DNA of 64,000 nucleotides from Flavobacteriia bacterium (GCA_016183815.1 JACPDW010000008.1:186001-250000); one strand, 5' to 3'. Positions 8,035-16,743 are shown, numbered from the stretch's first letter. Program-made: numbers and translations. Notes: generated from the letters alone by a model not told the origin.

Positions 8035-9312
8035 TTATGGGAAAACTCCACGTTGAATGTATGTTTTTTCAATTCGTTTAATTGCCACAATGTATGCAGC
8101 GTTTCTAAAATCAGTATGATATTCACTTGCTGCCTCAACTACACTATTAAAAGAATGAATCACTTTTTTTTCTAATTTTGGCATTACATCATCAATTATC
8201 CAAAGTTCACCACTTTTATTCTGCAACCATTCGAAATAACTACCTATTACACCACCTGAGTTACATAAAATATCTGGAATAATATCCACACCATTTCTCA
8301 AAAGGATACTTTCTCCATCAGGATTGATTGGACCGTTAGCTCCCTCAGCAATTAGTTTTGCTTTAATGTTTTCTGCATTGTTTTCAGTTATTTGATTGCC
8401 TAGTGCAGCAGGTATGCAAATATCACACTCTAAAGAGAAAAATGTGGATGATTTAAGTTCTAATGCCTTTGGAAATCCATTAACATTTCCATTGTTTTTT
8501 GAAGCAAATTCTAAAAGTTCTTCTGGATCAATACCATTTTCATTGTAGATAGTGCCTGATGCGTCTTGAACAGATATTAAAATTGCGCCTTTTTCTTTCA
8601 TAAAAATAGAAGCCCATTGACCAACATTTCCATATCCTTGAACGATGTATTTTTTTCCATCCAAACTAGTTTTTTTCCAATCTGCCCAAGCTTGAATGGA
8701 AACTACTACACCATAACCAGTTGCTCTATCTCTGCCTTCAAGTCCACCAGAGCCAACAGGTTTACCAGTAACCACATGTGAAAATGCATTGCGGTTTGAT
8801 GGACTTTTTGTTGCCATATAAGTATCAGCAATCCAAGCCATCATTTCTGAATTTGTATTTACATCTGGAGCAGGTATATCGATATCTGGACCAATATTGT
8901 CGCCTAATGCATAAGTAAACCTTCTTGTAATTCGTTCCAATTCACTTTTTGAAAATTTACTTGGATCAATTTGAATTCCTCCTTTTCCTCCTCCATAGGG
9001 AAGTCCAGCTAATGAACATTTCCAAGTCATCCAAATTGCTAAAGCTCTTGCTGCATTAATATCGACAGAAGGATGGTATCTCAACCCACCTTTGTAAGGC
9101 CCTAAAGCATTATTGTGTTGTACTCGATAACCTGTAAATACTTCAACTTCTCCATTATCTAATCTGACAGGGAAATTTACAATTATTTCGTTATTAGTAG
9201 CAGATAATATTTTTTTTATATTTGAATTCAGCCCCATTAAATTTGCTGCATTTTCAAATTGTTCTTTGACACTCTCATACATGTCTTTCGGTTTTTTACT
9301 TACTGTTTCCAT
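8035..9312 (-). CDS. gdhA: Glu/Leu/Phe/Val-type glutamate dehydrogenase
   Basis: The protein has 425 residues, the length of hexameric catabolic-type GDH. The catalytic segment LAGLPYGGGKGGIQ lies at about 101-114, with the substrate-binding KGGLRYHP near 74-81. The nucleotide fold has GYGNVGQWA near 226-234. It interconverts glutamate with 2-oxoglutarate and ammonium. Cofactor preference cannot be read reliably by eye, but the adjacent transhydrogenase makes NADH/NADPH exchange relevant. It follows the cysteine-motif gene by six bases and is the second gene after the probable sigma-54 promoter. Confidence 0.93.
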   Translation of the reverse strand: METVSKKPKDMYESVKEQFENAANLMGLNSNIKKILSATNNEIIVNFPVRLDNGEVEVFTGYRVQHNNALGPYKGGLRYHPSVDINAARALAIWMTWKCSLAGLPYGGGKGGIQIDPSKFSKSELERITRRFTYALGDNIGPDIDIPAPDVNTNSEMMAWIADTYMATKSPSNRNAFSHVVTGKPVGSGGLEGRDRATGYGVVVSIQAWADWKKTSLDGKKYIVQGYGNVGQWASIFMKEKGAILISVQDASGTIYNENGIDPEELLEFASKNNGNVNGFPKALELKSSTFFSLECDICIPAALGNQITENNAENIKAKLIAEGANGPINPDGESILLRNGVDIIPDILCNSGGVIGSYFEWLQNKSGELWIIDDVMPKLEKKVIHSFNSVVEAASEYHTDFRNAAYIVAIKRIEKTYIQRGVFP

Positions 9313-9318
9313 ATTGAT

Positions 9319-9570
9319 TTATTGATAATGTTCACAATTAAAAATGATTTGATTTTCCTCACGCAAAAAACAACTTTTTTGGAAGTCACATGAGGAACAC
9401 AAACCAGTATATTCTTGATTTATTTCTTTTCCTAATGATTTAATTATTTCATGATTTTTTATTGTTGTAGTATAATGTTCTTCACAATGATATACAGCTA
9501 ACTCAATGCCATTCATTGCACAAGTTGGTATATTAACACAATTACTACAAATTCTAGTTGGAATGCTCAT
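9319..9570 (-). CDS. Small protein with duplicated four-cysteine motif, first gene of the sigma-54-linked operon
   Basis: I do not recognise the family. The protein has 83 residues from the ATG at 9570. It contains the same motif twice: CSNCVNIPTC followed by CEEHY, then CSSCDFQKSC followed by CEHYQ. This is Cx2Cx5C, a spacer of 11-12 residues, then CE-x-H or CEH. Eight cysteines plus nearby histidines suggest two zinc or iron-sulphur sites. An upstream TTG at 9585 would sit before the expected transcription start of the sigma-54 promoter, so the ATG is preferred. It directly precedes gdhA by six bases. A redox- or metal-sensing role in the operon is possible but unproven. Confidence 0.7.
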   Translation of the reverse strand: MSIPTRICSNCVNIPTCAMNGIELAVYHCEEHYTTTIKNHEIIKSLGKEINQEYTGLCSSCDFQKSCFLREENQIIFNCEHYQ

Positions 9571-9593
9571 AACTTTTCTTTTCAACAGCTTTA

Positions 9594-9609
9594 TTCAATA
9601 GGAGTGCCA
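9594..9609 (-). promoter_or_regulatory. Probable sigma-54 (RpoN) promoter of the cysteine protein-gdhA-pnt operon
   Basis: Read on the minus strand, TGGCAC-TCCTA-TTGAA lies at 9609-9594. It matches the -24/-12 consensus TGGCAC-N5-TTGCA with one change at the -12 element (GA for GC) and correct 10-base spacing after GG. The expected start point is near 9583, 13 bases before the ATG at 9570. The next gene upstream encodes an NtrC-type activator, which is the partner such promoters require. Confidence 0.7.
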
Positions 9610-9728
9610 AAAGAAAATAAAAATCACACCGAATCACATAACATATTTATATTTAAATAGTTACAAATTAAAAAAAGATTATAAAAGTGTAATTTATGTA
9701 AATTAATAAAGAAAAATTCGGGGAAAAA

Positions 9729-9744
9729 TTACCCAGTTGGGTAA
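9729..9744. promoter_or_regulatory. Perfect palindrome TTACCCA-GT-TGGGTAA: activator site or terminator
   Basis: A 7+2+7 perfect palindrome lies about 150 bp upstream of the sigma-54 start point, a usual distance for an NtrC-type enhancer site. It also lies eight bases after the regulator stop codon and on the minus strand is followed by TTTTTCCCC, so it could equally be the regulator gene's terminator. Confidence 0.45.
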
Positions 9745-9751
9745 AAAAGTA

Positions 9752-11077
9752 TCAGTCGATTTTTAATTTTTGACGTAAGGTTTTTCGATCAATTCCTAAA
9801 ATTTCCGCAGCCTTGGTTTTGTTGTAATCCACAGATTTTAACACTTTATTAATGTGCTTCATTTCAACTTCGGCTAGTGTTTCATTATCAGATGAAATAG
9901 TTCTAGGAGATTTCATTTTCATATAAGGAGGAATGTCTTCAATAGTGACAACATCATCAGACATTATTACCAATCTATGCATGAAATTTTCCAATTCCCT
10001 TACATTTCCAGGCCACATATAATTATTCAAGATCGATTTAATATTAGCATTGATTTTTAAAATTTTTTTATCATTTTCTTTACTGAATTTTCGATTAAAA
10101 TAATCAATTAATATTTCAATATCTTCTTTGCGTTCTCGTAAAGGAGGAATATTAATCGTTATCACATTAAGACGATAAAATAAATCTTCCCTAAAGGTTT
10201 TATTCAAAATCATTTCTTGAATATCCGTATTACTGGCAGTGATGATTCTGACATCAATTTTATTTGATTTAGTGTCACCCAACATGGTGATTTCTTTTTC
10301 CTGAATAGCCCTCAGAAGTTTAGCTTGCACGATTAATGATGCATTTGTTATTTCATCTAAAAAAAGTGTTCCGCCATGTGCTGCTTGAAAAAAACCAGCC
10401 CTGTTTGAAACAGTGCCAGTGAATGCACCTTTAACATGACCAAACAATTCACTTTCTAATAATTGTTCAGGGATTGCCCCGCAATTTACAGGAACGAATG
10501 GAGAGGAAGAGAATTTACTATTATAGTGTATTGCTCTCGCAACAAGTTCTTTTCCAGTTCCACTTTCTCCGTTAATTAGAATGGTTGCTTTGTTGTTTTT
10601 TGTCTTTTCAATTGTATCATACAACATTTGCATTGGATGTGATTTTCCAATAATGCCATGAAAAAAGTTTCGGTCTGTATTCTCAGTTGTAATTTCAGGT
10701 GTTTTATTTGCTTGAGTGAAAACTTTTTCAATTGCTGATTTTAAGTCTTCAAAGGTAAAAGGTTTGGTTATGTAGTCAATTGCCCCCAATTTAATAACTT
10801 CAATAGCGTCTTCAATATTTGGGTAACCTGTTATGACTAAAATTGGAATTTGAGGAAAATGTTGATACATGTACTTTATAAGCTGAATCCCTCCAATTTG
10901 AGGCATTTTCAAATCAGTAATTAACAAATCTATTTCAGTTTTTTCTAAAATATCGATGGCGTCCATAACATTGCTTGTAGCAAAAGGATTTAGACCTAAA
11001 TCATTCATGTTACGTCTTAAAAGTTCCAACATATCATGAGAATCTTCCACTAATAAAACTGATAATTTACTATTCAT
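9752..11077 (-). CDS. Sigma-54-dependent response regulator, NtrC family
   Basis: The protein has 441 residues in three domains. The receiver (1-120) has acidic residues Glu11-Asp12 and phospho-acceptor Asp55 (LLITDLKMP). The AAA+ domain (about 140-380) has Walker A GESGTGKE, the sigma-54 contact loop GAFTGT and Walker B GGTLFLDEI. The C-terminal Fis-type helix-turn-helix ends YNKTKAAEILGIDRKTLRQK. It should be phosphorylated by the adjacent kinase and activate RpoN promoters. The obvious nearby target is the promoter at 9594-9609. The start lies two bases after the kinase stop, so the pair is co-transcribed. Confidence 0.95.
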   Translation of the reverse strand: MNSKLSVLLVEDSHDMLELLRRNMNDLGLNPFATSNVMDAIDILEKTEIDLLITDLKMPQIGGIQLIKYMYQHFPQIPILVITGYPNIEDAIEVIKLGAIDYITKPFTFEDLKSAIEKVFTQANKTPEITTENTDRNFFHGIIGKSHPMQMLYDTIEKTKNNKATILINGESGTGKELVARAIHYNSKFSSSPFVPVNCGAIPEQLLESELFGHVKGAFTGTVSNRAGFFQAAHGGTLFLDEITNASLIVQAKLLRAIQEKEITMLGDTKSNKIDVRIITASNTDIQEMILNKTFREDLFYRLNVITINIPPLRERKEDIEILIDYFNRKFSKENDKKILKINANIKSILNNYMWPGNVRELENFMHRLVIMSDDVVTIEDIPPYMKMKSPRTISSDNETLAEVEMKHINKVLKSVDYNKTKAAEILGIDRKTLRQKLKID

Positions 11078-11079
11078 AA

Positions 11080-12174
11080 CTACAAAGTTAAGGGTAATTG
11101 TATTAAAAACTCAGTACCTTCTCCTTTATTTGAGATAAAACTAATGTTACCTTTGTGACTTTTAATAATTCCATGTACCACAGATAATCCCAAACCTGTT
11201 CCTTGCTCTTCATTTTTTGTTGAAAAAAATGGTTGAAAAATTTTATCTTTTATTTCATCTGGAATACCATGTCCATTATCTTTTATCGAAACTTGAACAA
11301 ACATATCTTTAACACTTGTTGAAATTGTCAATTCTCCCTTATTTTCCATGGAATGTATTGCATTTAGTACCAAATTAAATAATACTTGGGTGAATTGCAA
11401 GGAATCTATTTTTAGTTTTGGTAATTCATTATCTAAGTTTAAGTTCAAATTAATTTCCTTCTTTAATATCTGGTTGTCTAACAAACCAAGATTATCACTA
11501 ATATGTTCATTCAAATCTATTAAATCAAAATGCTGAGGCATATCACAAGAGAAATACATTAACTTTTTTACTATTTCACGAGCATTTTTTACAGAAATTA
11601 TTATTTTTTGTAGATCTATTTTTTTTAATGGTTGCTTCTCTATTTTTTTTAGTAGTTCTGCATAACCTAAAATATTTCCCAAGGGAGTGTTCAATTCATG
11701 AGCTATTCCTGCAGTCAATTCTCCTAAAACATTTAATCTATCGTTTTGCTTCATTTTTTCCGCTAACAACTTTTCTGTTTGCTTTTGTTCGAAACGTTCA
11801 ATAAAATTAGAGGTTTCAATTCCAATTTTATTAAGCAGAGGAATTTCTTCTTCTAAAAAATTATTAGACGAATTAATGGGGTAAGCAACAACAATACAAC
11901 CTCTAACTATATCTTTAACTATTAAGTCAGAATTAATTTTTCTAACGTTTTCATTTGAAAAAAATTCACCAAAAATTTCACCATCGAAATAAATATTTAC
12001 TTTTAATTCCTCGGGGAATTGCCAGCCCATTGGAACTATATTTATTATTTGATTTAATACAAACGAAAAGTCACTATCTAAGTTTTGACAAATTTTTGAA
12101 ATCTCATAAAGACAGTTTAATTCCTTTACTCGCTCATTTAATTTATGAACTAGTGTTTCATTTTCCAAGGCCAT
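11080..12174 (-). CDS. Soluble sensor histidine kinase
   Basis: The protein has 364 residues with no membrane helix, so it is cytoplasmic. The N-terminal ~130 residues resemble a GAF-like input domain, followed by a short coiled coil. The dimerisation box has phospho-acceptor His159 in GIAHELNTPLG. The ATPase domain shows the N box (LVLNAIHSM), G1 (DNGHGIPDE), the F box (FQPFFSTK) and G2 (GTGLGLSVVHG). With the following NtrC-type regulator it forms a complete two-component system. The input signal must be intracellular or passed from a partner; the operon content suggests redox or nitrogen state, which is inference. Confidence 0.92.
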   Translation of the reverse strand: MALENETLVHKLNERVKELNCLYEISKICQNLDSDFSFVLNQIINIVPMGWQFPEELKVNIYFDGEIFGEFFSNENVRKINSDLIVKDIVRGCIVVAYPINSSNNFLEEEIPLLNKIGIETSNFIERFEQKQTEKLLAEKMKQNDRLNVLGELTAGIAHELNTPLGNILGYAELLKKIEKQPLKKIDLQKIIISVKNAREIVKKLMYFSCDMPQHFDLIDLNEHISDNLGLLDNQILKKEINLNLNLDNELPKLKIDSLQFTQVLFNLVLNAIHSMENKGELTISTSVKDMFVQVSIKDNGHGIPDEIKDKIFQPFFSTKNEEQGTGLGLSVVHGIIKSHKGNISFISNKGEGTEFLIQLPLTL

Positions 12175-12277
12175 TTGAATAGTTTTTTTTCAAAGATAGA
12201 TTTAAATGTAAATGTTTACAAAAAAAAGTAAAATTACTCATCTTGAGAATTCATTTTAGCAATTATGTGAAGAAAAT

Positions 12278-12537
12278 AATCGGTTCCTTAAACCCTTGCA
12301 AACTCAAAAAGGTTTTATTCAAGCTGGTCCGCTATTTTTTTTCTAAAGTACTAAACAAATATCGAACTTTTTCAACAAATAACATCGAAGGTAAAAGTCA
12401 ATGATTCTGCTGAAAACAGTAAATGAAAAAGATCATCATTTTGAGAATTTAGCTGCAACTATGAAAAGATAAAACGAGAATTTGAAAGTGATTTAGTAAG
12501 ATTAACACTAAGCCCTTGTTGATGACTAGAGCTTGTA
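12278..12537 (+). pseudogene. Degraded copy 2 of the 2044-2367 gene with its terminator
   Basis: Bases from ATCGGTTC to the hairpin align by eye with about 2160-2397 of the intact gene. Shared words include CTGGTCCGC, ATCGAACTTTTTCAA and GAAAAAGATCA. Small indels and stops destroy the frame, although EKDHHFENLAAT is still readable. It ends in a decayed family A hairpin (12510-12534). It fills most of the 441-base gap between the kinase and HPP genes; I see nothing else there. Confidence 0.7.
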
Positions 12538-12615
12538 AAGGAAACAGTCAATTGATTTCAACAGCCAACAATAACGCATGACCGATTAAGTAATAGTATT
12601 GGTTGCCATTTTTAT

Positions 12616-13255
12616 TTATTTTTTCATATTAAATCTAATGTGTTTAATTTTTTTTGATTGATTTCTAATTGGTTTGGTAAACCATTTAAATATTCCCAAA
12701 AAACTGCCATCACTTGGATAAATTCTTTGCGAGGTCATATAATTTACAATTAGCGCAACCAATAACAAAACAAAAACCCCTGATAACACAGGAAAGAGCA
12801 CATATAAATATCCTAAATCTATAATACTTTCTGAACCAGATACTGCAATTAGTGCTGTTGCCCCACCCGGTGGATGTAAAGTCTTGGTATATTGCATACC
12901 TATAATTGATAAGGCAACTGCCAATGGTGCTGTGAGCCAAATAATATCAGGCAATAATTTGGAAGACAGTAACACCTATTAATGCACTGATCAAATGACC
13001 TCCAATTAAATTTCTTGGTTGTGCAAGTGGACTTTGAATTACACCATATATCAATACGCAAGTTGCTCCAAAAGAACCAATTAAAAATAAATTATCATTT
13101 TCTTTAAAATATATACTTTGAATAAAGGCAATGATTCCTATTCCAATTGATGCGCCTACAAACGACCAAAACTTTTCCCGATAATTGACAAGCGTTTCTT
13201 TGTATGCAATGTATTTAGCTACTCTGTAAGTACGATTTATTCTTTTTTTAATCAT
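12616..13255 (-). pseudogene. HPP-family membrane protein, split by a frameshift
   Basis: Two overlapping frames together make one HPP-family protein. Frame one starts at 13255 and gives the N-terminal helices up to ISALIGVTVFQ. One base is missing near 12955-12965, after which another frame continues KLLPDIIWLTAPLAVALSI to the stop at 12616. The family hallmark LHPPGGATALIAV is in the second part. HPP proteins are short integral membrane proteins; some cyanobacterial and plant members affect nitrite transport (family knowledge). With the base restored the protein would be about 212 residues with five or six helices. A sequencing error is possible. Confidence 0.82.
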
Positions 13256-13341
13256 ATTAGAGTTTAGTTAGTTTGGTTTGTGTTGATTTTGTGCATTTTA
13301 AATTACTTGAAATTAACTTGTGTTAAAAAGAAAAGACTGTT

Positions 13342-13419
13342 TTAAGTAGCCACTACAAAATGAATAATTCCAAAATGTATTTCTACTTCATCATTTTCTT
13401 TTACTTCCTTAATTGTCAT
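13342..13419 (-). CDS. Possible 25-residue ORF
   Basis: An ATG at 13419 opens a short frame (MTIKEVKENDEVEIHFGI and so on) to TAA at 13342. The composition is protein-like and it lies just upstream of the HPP gene on the same strand, but it is very short and may be a remnant or chance. Confidence 0.25.
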   Translation of the reverse strand: MTIKEVKENDEVEIHFGIIHFVVAT

Positions 13420-13524
13420 TATTTTTTATTATATTTTTATTAAATTCATTTTATTATGCCACTAACTTTATTCAAAGTCTAATTTTATTAAATTAATCCA
13501 ACATATAAAAGTAAATAATAATTC

Positions 13525-13600
13525 TGAAACCTCAAATTTATGCAAATTAAAACAAATAAAAAAAATGCCAATCTTTCGAATGGTGTTTCAAAAATAATTT
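13525..13600. repeat. Repeat family B, copy 1
   Basis: AAACCTCAAATTTATGCAA leads into an imperfect hairpin, AATGCCAATCTTTCGAATGG followed by TGTTTC. Copies lie at 16609-16680 and 17745-17782. The rest of the 13256-13925 gap holds the small ORF above and the degraded gene copy below. Confidence 0.6.
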
Positions 13601-13668
13601 ATTTCAAAAAACTAAACTTTTAACCTTGTGCAAGAATCATTTTTGAAAACATAAATCCAATCCTGTTG

Positions 13669-13823
13669 TTTTTCAAAAAACACTGATTTTGCTCAAAAAA
13701 ATAAATGAAAAAAAATTTTCATTTTGAGTATTTAGCAGCCACTTTGAAAAAGATTAAACGAGAAGTTGCAAGAGGATTTAGTGAGGTAAACAATAAGCCC
13801 TGGTCGACTGACTAGGGCTTGTT
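13669..13823 (+). pseudogene. Degraded copy 3 of the 2044-2367 gene with its terminator
   Basis: About 130 bases match the 3' end of the intact gene, including a near-identical stretch (CACTTTGAAAAAGATTAAAC then GAGAAGTTGCAAG). One inserted base and earlier indels break the frame. The family A hairpin at 13794-13820 is well kept (AAGCCCTGGTC with GACTAGGGCTT). It lies about 100 bases beyond the 3' end of the DsbA-like gene. Confidence 0.72.
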
Positions 13824-13925
13824 AAAGAATTGTCTAATGATTTCAACAGTATTATCTGTTTTTTTTTGACAATTCATAAGTATTTTTATAGTATTATTTT
13901 GTCGTGTTATTTACCAAAATCAATT

Positions 13926-14927
13926 TTACTGGTTTGTTTTTTTTAATGTCCAAATTGCACCGTTTTTTGTTGTCTGTTTTTCTAATTTCCCTTGAGTACT
14001 CAAGTCAACTAAATGTTTTTCACTTTCGTTCCGTGGTGTTCCTGTAATTACTGAAAACTCTTTTGCTGTCAATGAATTGTATTTAGAAAATATGAAACTC
14101 CATGTTTTGTCAGAAGTTGTTTTAGAAGCCGTAGGAAATAATTTAAGCAAAGTGTTTTCATATGTTTCATAAAGTTTAGAACCATAAACGATTTCTTTAT
14201 TTCCTGTTGTGTCTGTAAAAAGTATTGTAGGAAATCCTCTTACACCTAATTCTTTGCCAAATTCCAAGTCTTCTTTAAAAAGTTCTTTTGCTTTTCCTTC
14301 ATAATCGGTTTTGAACTTAACAATGTCAAGCCCGACTTTCTTTGCAGCCATTTCTAAATGTTCCCATTTTGTGATATTCTTTTTTTGAAGAAAAACCATT
14401 TCTCGTATTTCACGAAGAAACAAAATTGCCTTTTCATTGTCTTGTATTTGTGCTGCCTTAAATGCAATTGATGGTGGATATGAAGAAGATAATGGATCTT
14501 CTAACCAAACATTTCCATCTATTGGCATATCATAATAAACACTTACTTCATCCCAATGGTGTGCAACATCAGATGGTTTACTAATTTCGCCACTATTATA
14601 ATTCCAATCTGGTAGCAAGCCACCCATTCTGTATTCAATTTCTATGTTGTTCCCATATTCTAATTTTAATTTTCGCAGTTGAGGTTCAATGCCCCAACAA
14701 GAAGAACAAATTGGGTCGGTGTAATAAATTATTTTTACAGGTTTTTCGTTAGCTTTTAAGAAACTACTGTCTGTTGAACTTGTTTGATTAGTTGGTATTT
14801 CGCAAATACCACTTTGTGGGTCACACATTAAAGGGTTTTTATTTTCCATTTTCTTTTTTGTTTGAGCTTGACAACTTGAATTGCCAAAAGTGAACATTGT
14901 AATTAAAATAAGATACGTTATTTTCAT
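13926..14927 (-). CDS. DsbA/FrnE-like thioredoxin-fold lipoprotein
   Basis: From the ATG at 14927 the product has 333 residues. A short signal peptide ends in a lipobox-like NSSC (Cys19), suggesting an envelope lipoprotein. The thioredoxin-fold domain has the redox motif CSSC at about 74-77 (DPICSSCWG), a long helical insert, and the cis-proline loop GVRGFPTIL near 229-237. The layout matches the FrnE/SpxH-like DsbA group. A C-terminal ~60-residue segment (SFIFSKYNSLTAKEFSVITG) looks like a winged-helix remnant. The frame is open 20 codons further upstream, but that start lacks a signal peptide. Divergent to an HxlR regulator, so probably under its control. Likely role: thiol-disulphide exchange. 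Confidence 0.8.
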   Translation of the reverse strand: MKITYLILITMFTFGNSSCQAQTKKKMENKNPLMCDPQSGICEIPTNQTSSTDSSFLKANEKPVKIIYYTDPICSSCWGIEPQLRKLKLEYGNNIEIEYRMGGLLPDWNYNSGEISKPSDVAHHWDEVSVYYDMPIDGNVWLEDPLSSSYPPSIAFKAAQIQDNEKAILFLREIREMVFLQKKNITKWEHLEMAAKKVGLDIVKFKTDYEGKAKELFKEDLEFGKELGVRGFPTILFTDTTGNKEIVYGSKLYETYENTLLKLFPTASKTTSDKTWSFIFSKYNSLTAKEFSVITGTPRNESEKHLVDLSTQGKLEKQTTKNGAIWTLKKTNQ

Positions 14928-14954
14928 TTTTTTTAGTGTCTTAAACGATTTGTT

Positions 14955-14962
14955 TATCTTTG
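14955..14962 (+). promoter_or_regulatory. Putative -7 box of the HxlR gene
   Basis: TATCTTTG fits TAnnTTTG and lies 47 bases before the HxlR start in the intergenic region shared with the DsbA-like gene. No clear -33 TTG at the right distance. Confidence 0.4.
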
Positions 14963-15009
14963 TGCAAAATTGAGGACTTAATTTCAACTACACAATAAGT
15001 CAGAAAAAT

Positions 15010-15321
15010 ATGACTATTAAAAAAGAAAATATTGATAATGAAACTTGTCCAGCACAAGGGCTTTTAAAGTTGCTGTCAGGAAAATGTAAACCTGAATTAT
15101 TTCGTTTGGCTCTTGAAGCACCTTTACGATTTAGTAGTTTGTTGCGTCAAATAGAAGGTTCAAACAAGCAAACTTTATCTGTCGCTTTAAGAGAATTGGA
15201 AGAAGTTGGTTTGTTAGAAAAAGTTGTCATTCAGCAAAAGCCTTTACATATTGAGCATAGACTTACTGAAAAAGGCAATTCGTTAATTCCTGTTTTTAAG
15301 CAATTAGAAAGTCTTGGGTAG
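15010..15321 (+). CDS. HxlR-type winged-helix transcriptional regulator
   Basis: The protein has 103 residues, the family size. It has the N-terminal CPAQGLLKLLSGKCKPELF (the HxlR Cys-x-G/W-K layout), the recognition region RFSSLLRQIEGSNKQTLS and the wing HIEHRLTEKGNSL. HxlR regulators often sense thiol or aldehyde stress through the N-terminal cysteine. Cys14 and Cys26 are available here. It is transcribed away from the DsbA-like redox gene with an 82-base shared promoter region, so it probably regulates that gene and itself. Confidence 0.88.
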   Translation: MTIKKENIDNETCPAQGLLKLLSGKCKPELFRLALEAPLRFSSLLRQIEGSNKQTLSVALRELEEVGLLEKVVIQQKPLHIEHRLTEKGNSLIPVFKQLESLG

Positions 15322-15532
15322 TTCTCGTGATACTTCTGACTAACTTTTTTTGTAAAAAACTTTTTTTTAATTACTTATAATATATGTAATTACTAATCTT
15401 TTTCTTCTATTTTTAATTGTAATAACTTTTCGTTAGACTCGCTACTCAACTGTCTAGCCAAGGTAGGTGAATTGCCTCTCACCATTTTCCAAATTCGTAT
15501 ATCCTGATGGTATACTTGTCATTTTTGTTTTG

Positions 15533-16510
15533 TTAATGTTTTAATGGTCTTTTTTTTATCATTCCTCCTTTTGTGTCTTTGACACTATTCATTACTACAA
15601 AAGCTGTTGGTTCTATTTTTTCAATTTCAGTTGTCAGTTTGCTAATTTCAAGTCTTGTAATTACAGTATAAATAATTTCAATCTCTTTGGTTTCACCTCG
15701 TTTTCCATAACCTCGTTTACCATTATAAACTGTCACGCCACGCCCCATTGTGTTTATAATCATTTGGCGGATGTCTTCACTATGAGATGAAATTATTGTA
15801 ACACCAATATACTCTTCAATACCTTCTACGATAAAGTCTAGAGTTTTCGAAGCTGCTAAGTAGGTTATCATTGAATAAAGAGCTATTTCAACCCCTAAGA
15901 AGTAAGCGGCTGCTCCAAATATGAGAACATTAATTGCGATAATTATGTCACCAATTGTTGTTCCGAATTTGCGACTTAAGAAGATGGCAAGCACTTCTGT
16001 CCCATCAATAACTGCACTTCCACGAATTGCAAAGCCAATACCAGCACCAAGAAAAAAACCACCAAAAATTGCAACCAACAAATTGTCATCGGTTACATTA
16101 GGGAATGTAACTGTGGCAAGAACTAAAGAAAGTCCTGTTATTGCAATAGACGTCTTAAAAGCAAATTGCTTTCCCATTACACTATAAGCAAGAATGATAA
16201 ATGGAATATTTACGCAAATAATCAGAATGTAAAGTGGAATTTCAGTTAGTGCTGAAATCAATAGAGAGATACCTGTTGCTCCACCGTCAATAAAATGGTT
16301 AGTTAGCAGAAAGCCTTTAAAACCAAATGCTGCAGAGAAAATCCCAATTGTAATTAGAATGAGATCTTTAATTTGTCTTTTAGAAGAGATAAGAAATTCT
16401 CTGTAACCTTTTGCGAGTTCAAAGTCCGAATATCTTTTTTTATTCAAAGATTTTTTATTTTTATGTCTCAGTGTTGTTTGAATAATTATTTGGGTCCAAA
16501 AAGGGTTCAT
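15533..16510 (-). CDS. YitT-family membrane protein (DUF161/DUF2179)
   Basis: The protein has 325 residues. After a basic ~48-residue N-terminus come about six membrane helices with the family motifs FIDGGATGISLLIS and GSAVIDGTEVLAIFLSRK. A C-terminal cytoplasmic ~90-residue DUF2179 domain follows (GVTIISSHSEDIRQMIINTMGRG with GVTVYNGKRGY). Function is unsettled across bacteria. The unusually long N-terminus hints that an internal start (for example the Met-less segment before KRQIKDLI) may be used; no better ATG is present. It is followed by a 211-base gap in which I see nothing. Confidence 0.88.
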   Translation of the reverse strand: MNPFWTQIIIQTTLRHKNKKSLNKKRYSDFELAKGYREFLISSKRQIKDLILITIGIFSAAFGFKGFLLTNHFIDGGATGISLLISALTEIPLYILIICVNIPFIILAYSVMGKQFAFKTSIAITGLSLVLATVTFPNVTDDNLLVAIFGGFFLGAGIGFAIRGSAVIDGTEVLAIFLSRKFGTTIGDIIIAINVLIFGAAAYFLGVEIALYSMITYLAASKTLDFIVEGIEEYIGVTIISSHSEDIRQMIINTMGRGVTVYNGKRGYGKRGETKEIEIIYTVITRLEISKLTTEIEKIEPTAFVVMNSVKDTKGGMIKKRPLKH

Positions 16511-16608
16511 AGTCTATTTTTTTTCATTTCATGTTTTCAGTTAACTTTTTATTTGGCCTAAAATTTATCAGACTAATTCAAAATGCGGTTTTAAGTTATG
16601 TCTAAAAC

Positions 16609-16680
16609 CTCAAATTTATACAATTTTCACCACATAAAAAAACGCCACTCTTTTGAATGTAGTTTCACAATTAAAATATT
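16609..16680. repeat. Repeat family B, copy 2
   Basis: It begins AAACCTCAAATTTATACAA, as copy 1 does apart from one base, and holds the hairpin AACGCCACTCTTTTGAATG followed by TAGTTTCA. Confidence 0.6.
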
Positions 16681-16699
16681 TTAAAGGCTTTTAGTTTAA

Positions 16700-16724
16700 T
16701 TACCTTAGTCTTTAACTAGGGCTT
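16700..16724. repeat. Repeat family A hairpin, copy 4 (decayed)
   Basis: TACCTTAGTC followed by TTTAACTAGGGCTTTATTG retains the right arm and part of the left arm of the family A hairpin. No upstream gene remnant is recognisable. It lies 20 bases beyond the 3' end of the next minus-strand gene. Confidence 0.45.
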
Positions 16725-16743
16725 TATTGTTTATTAATCTATT

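Noticed and set aside
9571-9585. TTG at 9585 as start of the cysteine-motif protein
   Set aside because: It would precede the start point predicted from the sigma-54 promoter; the ATG at 9570 fits.
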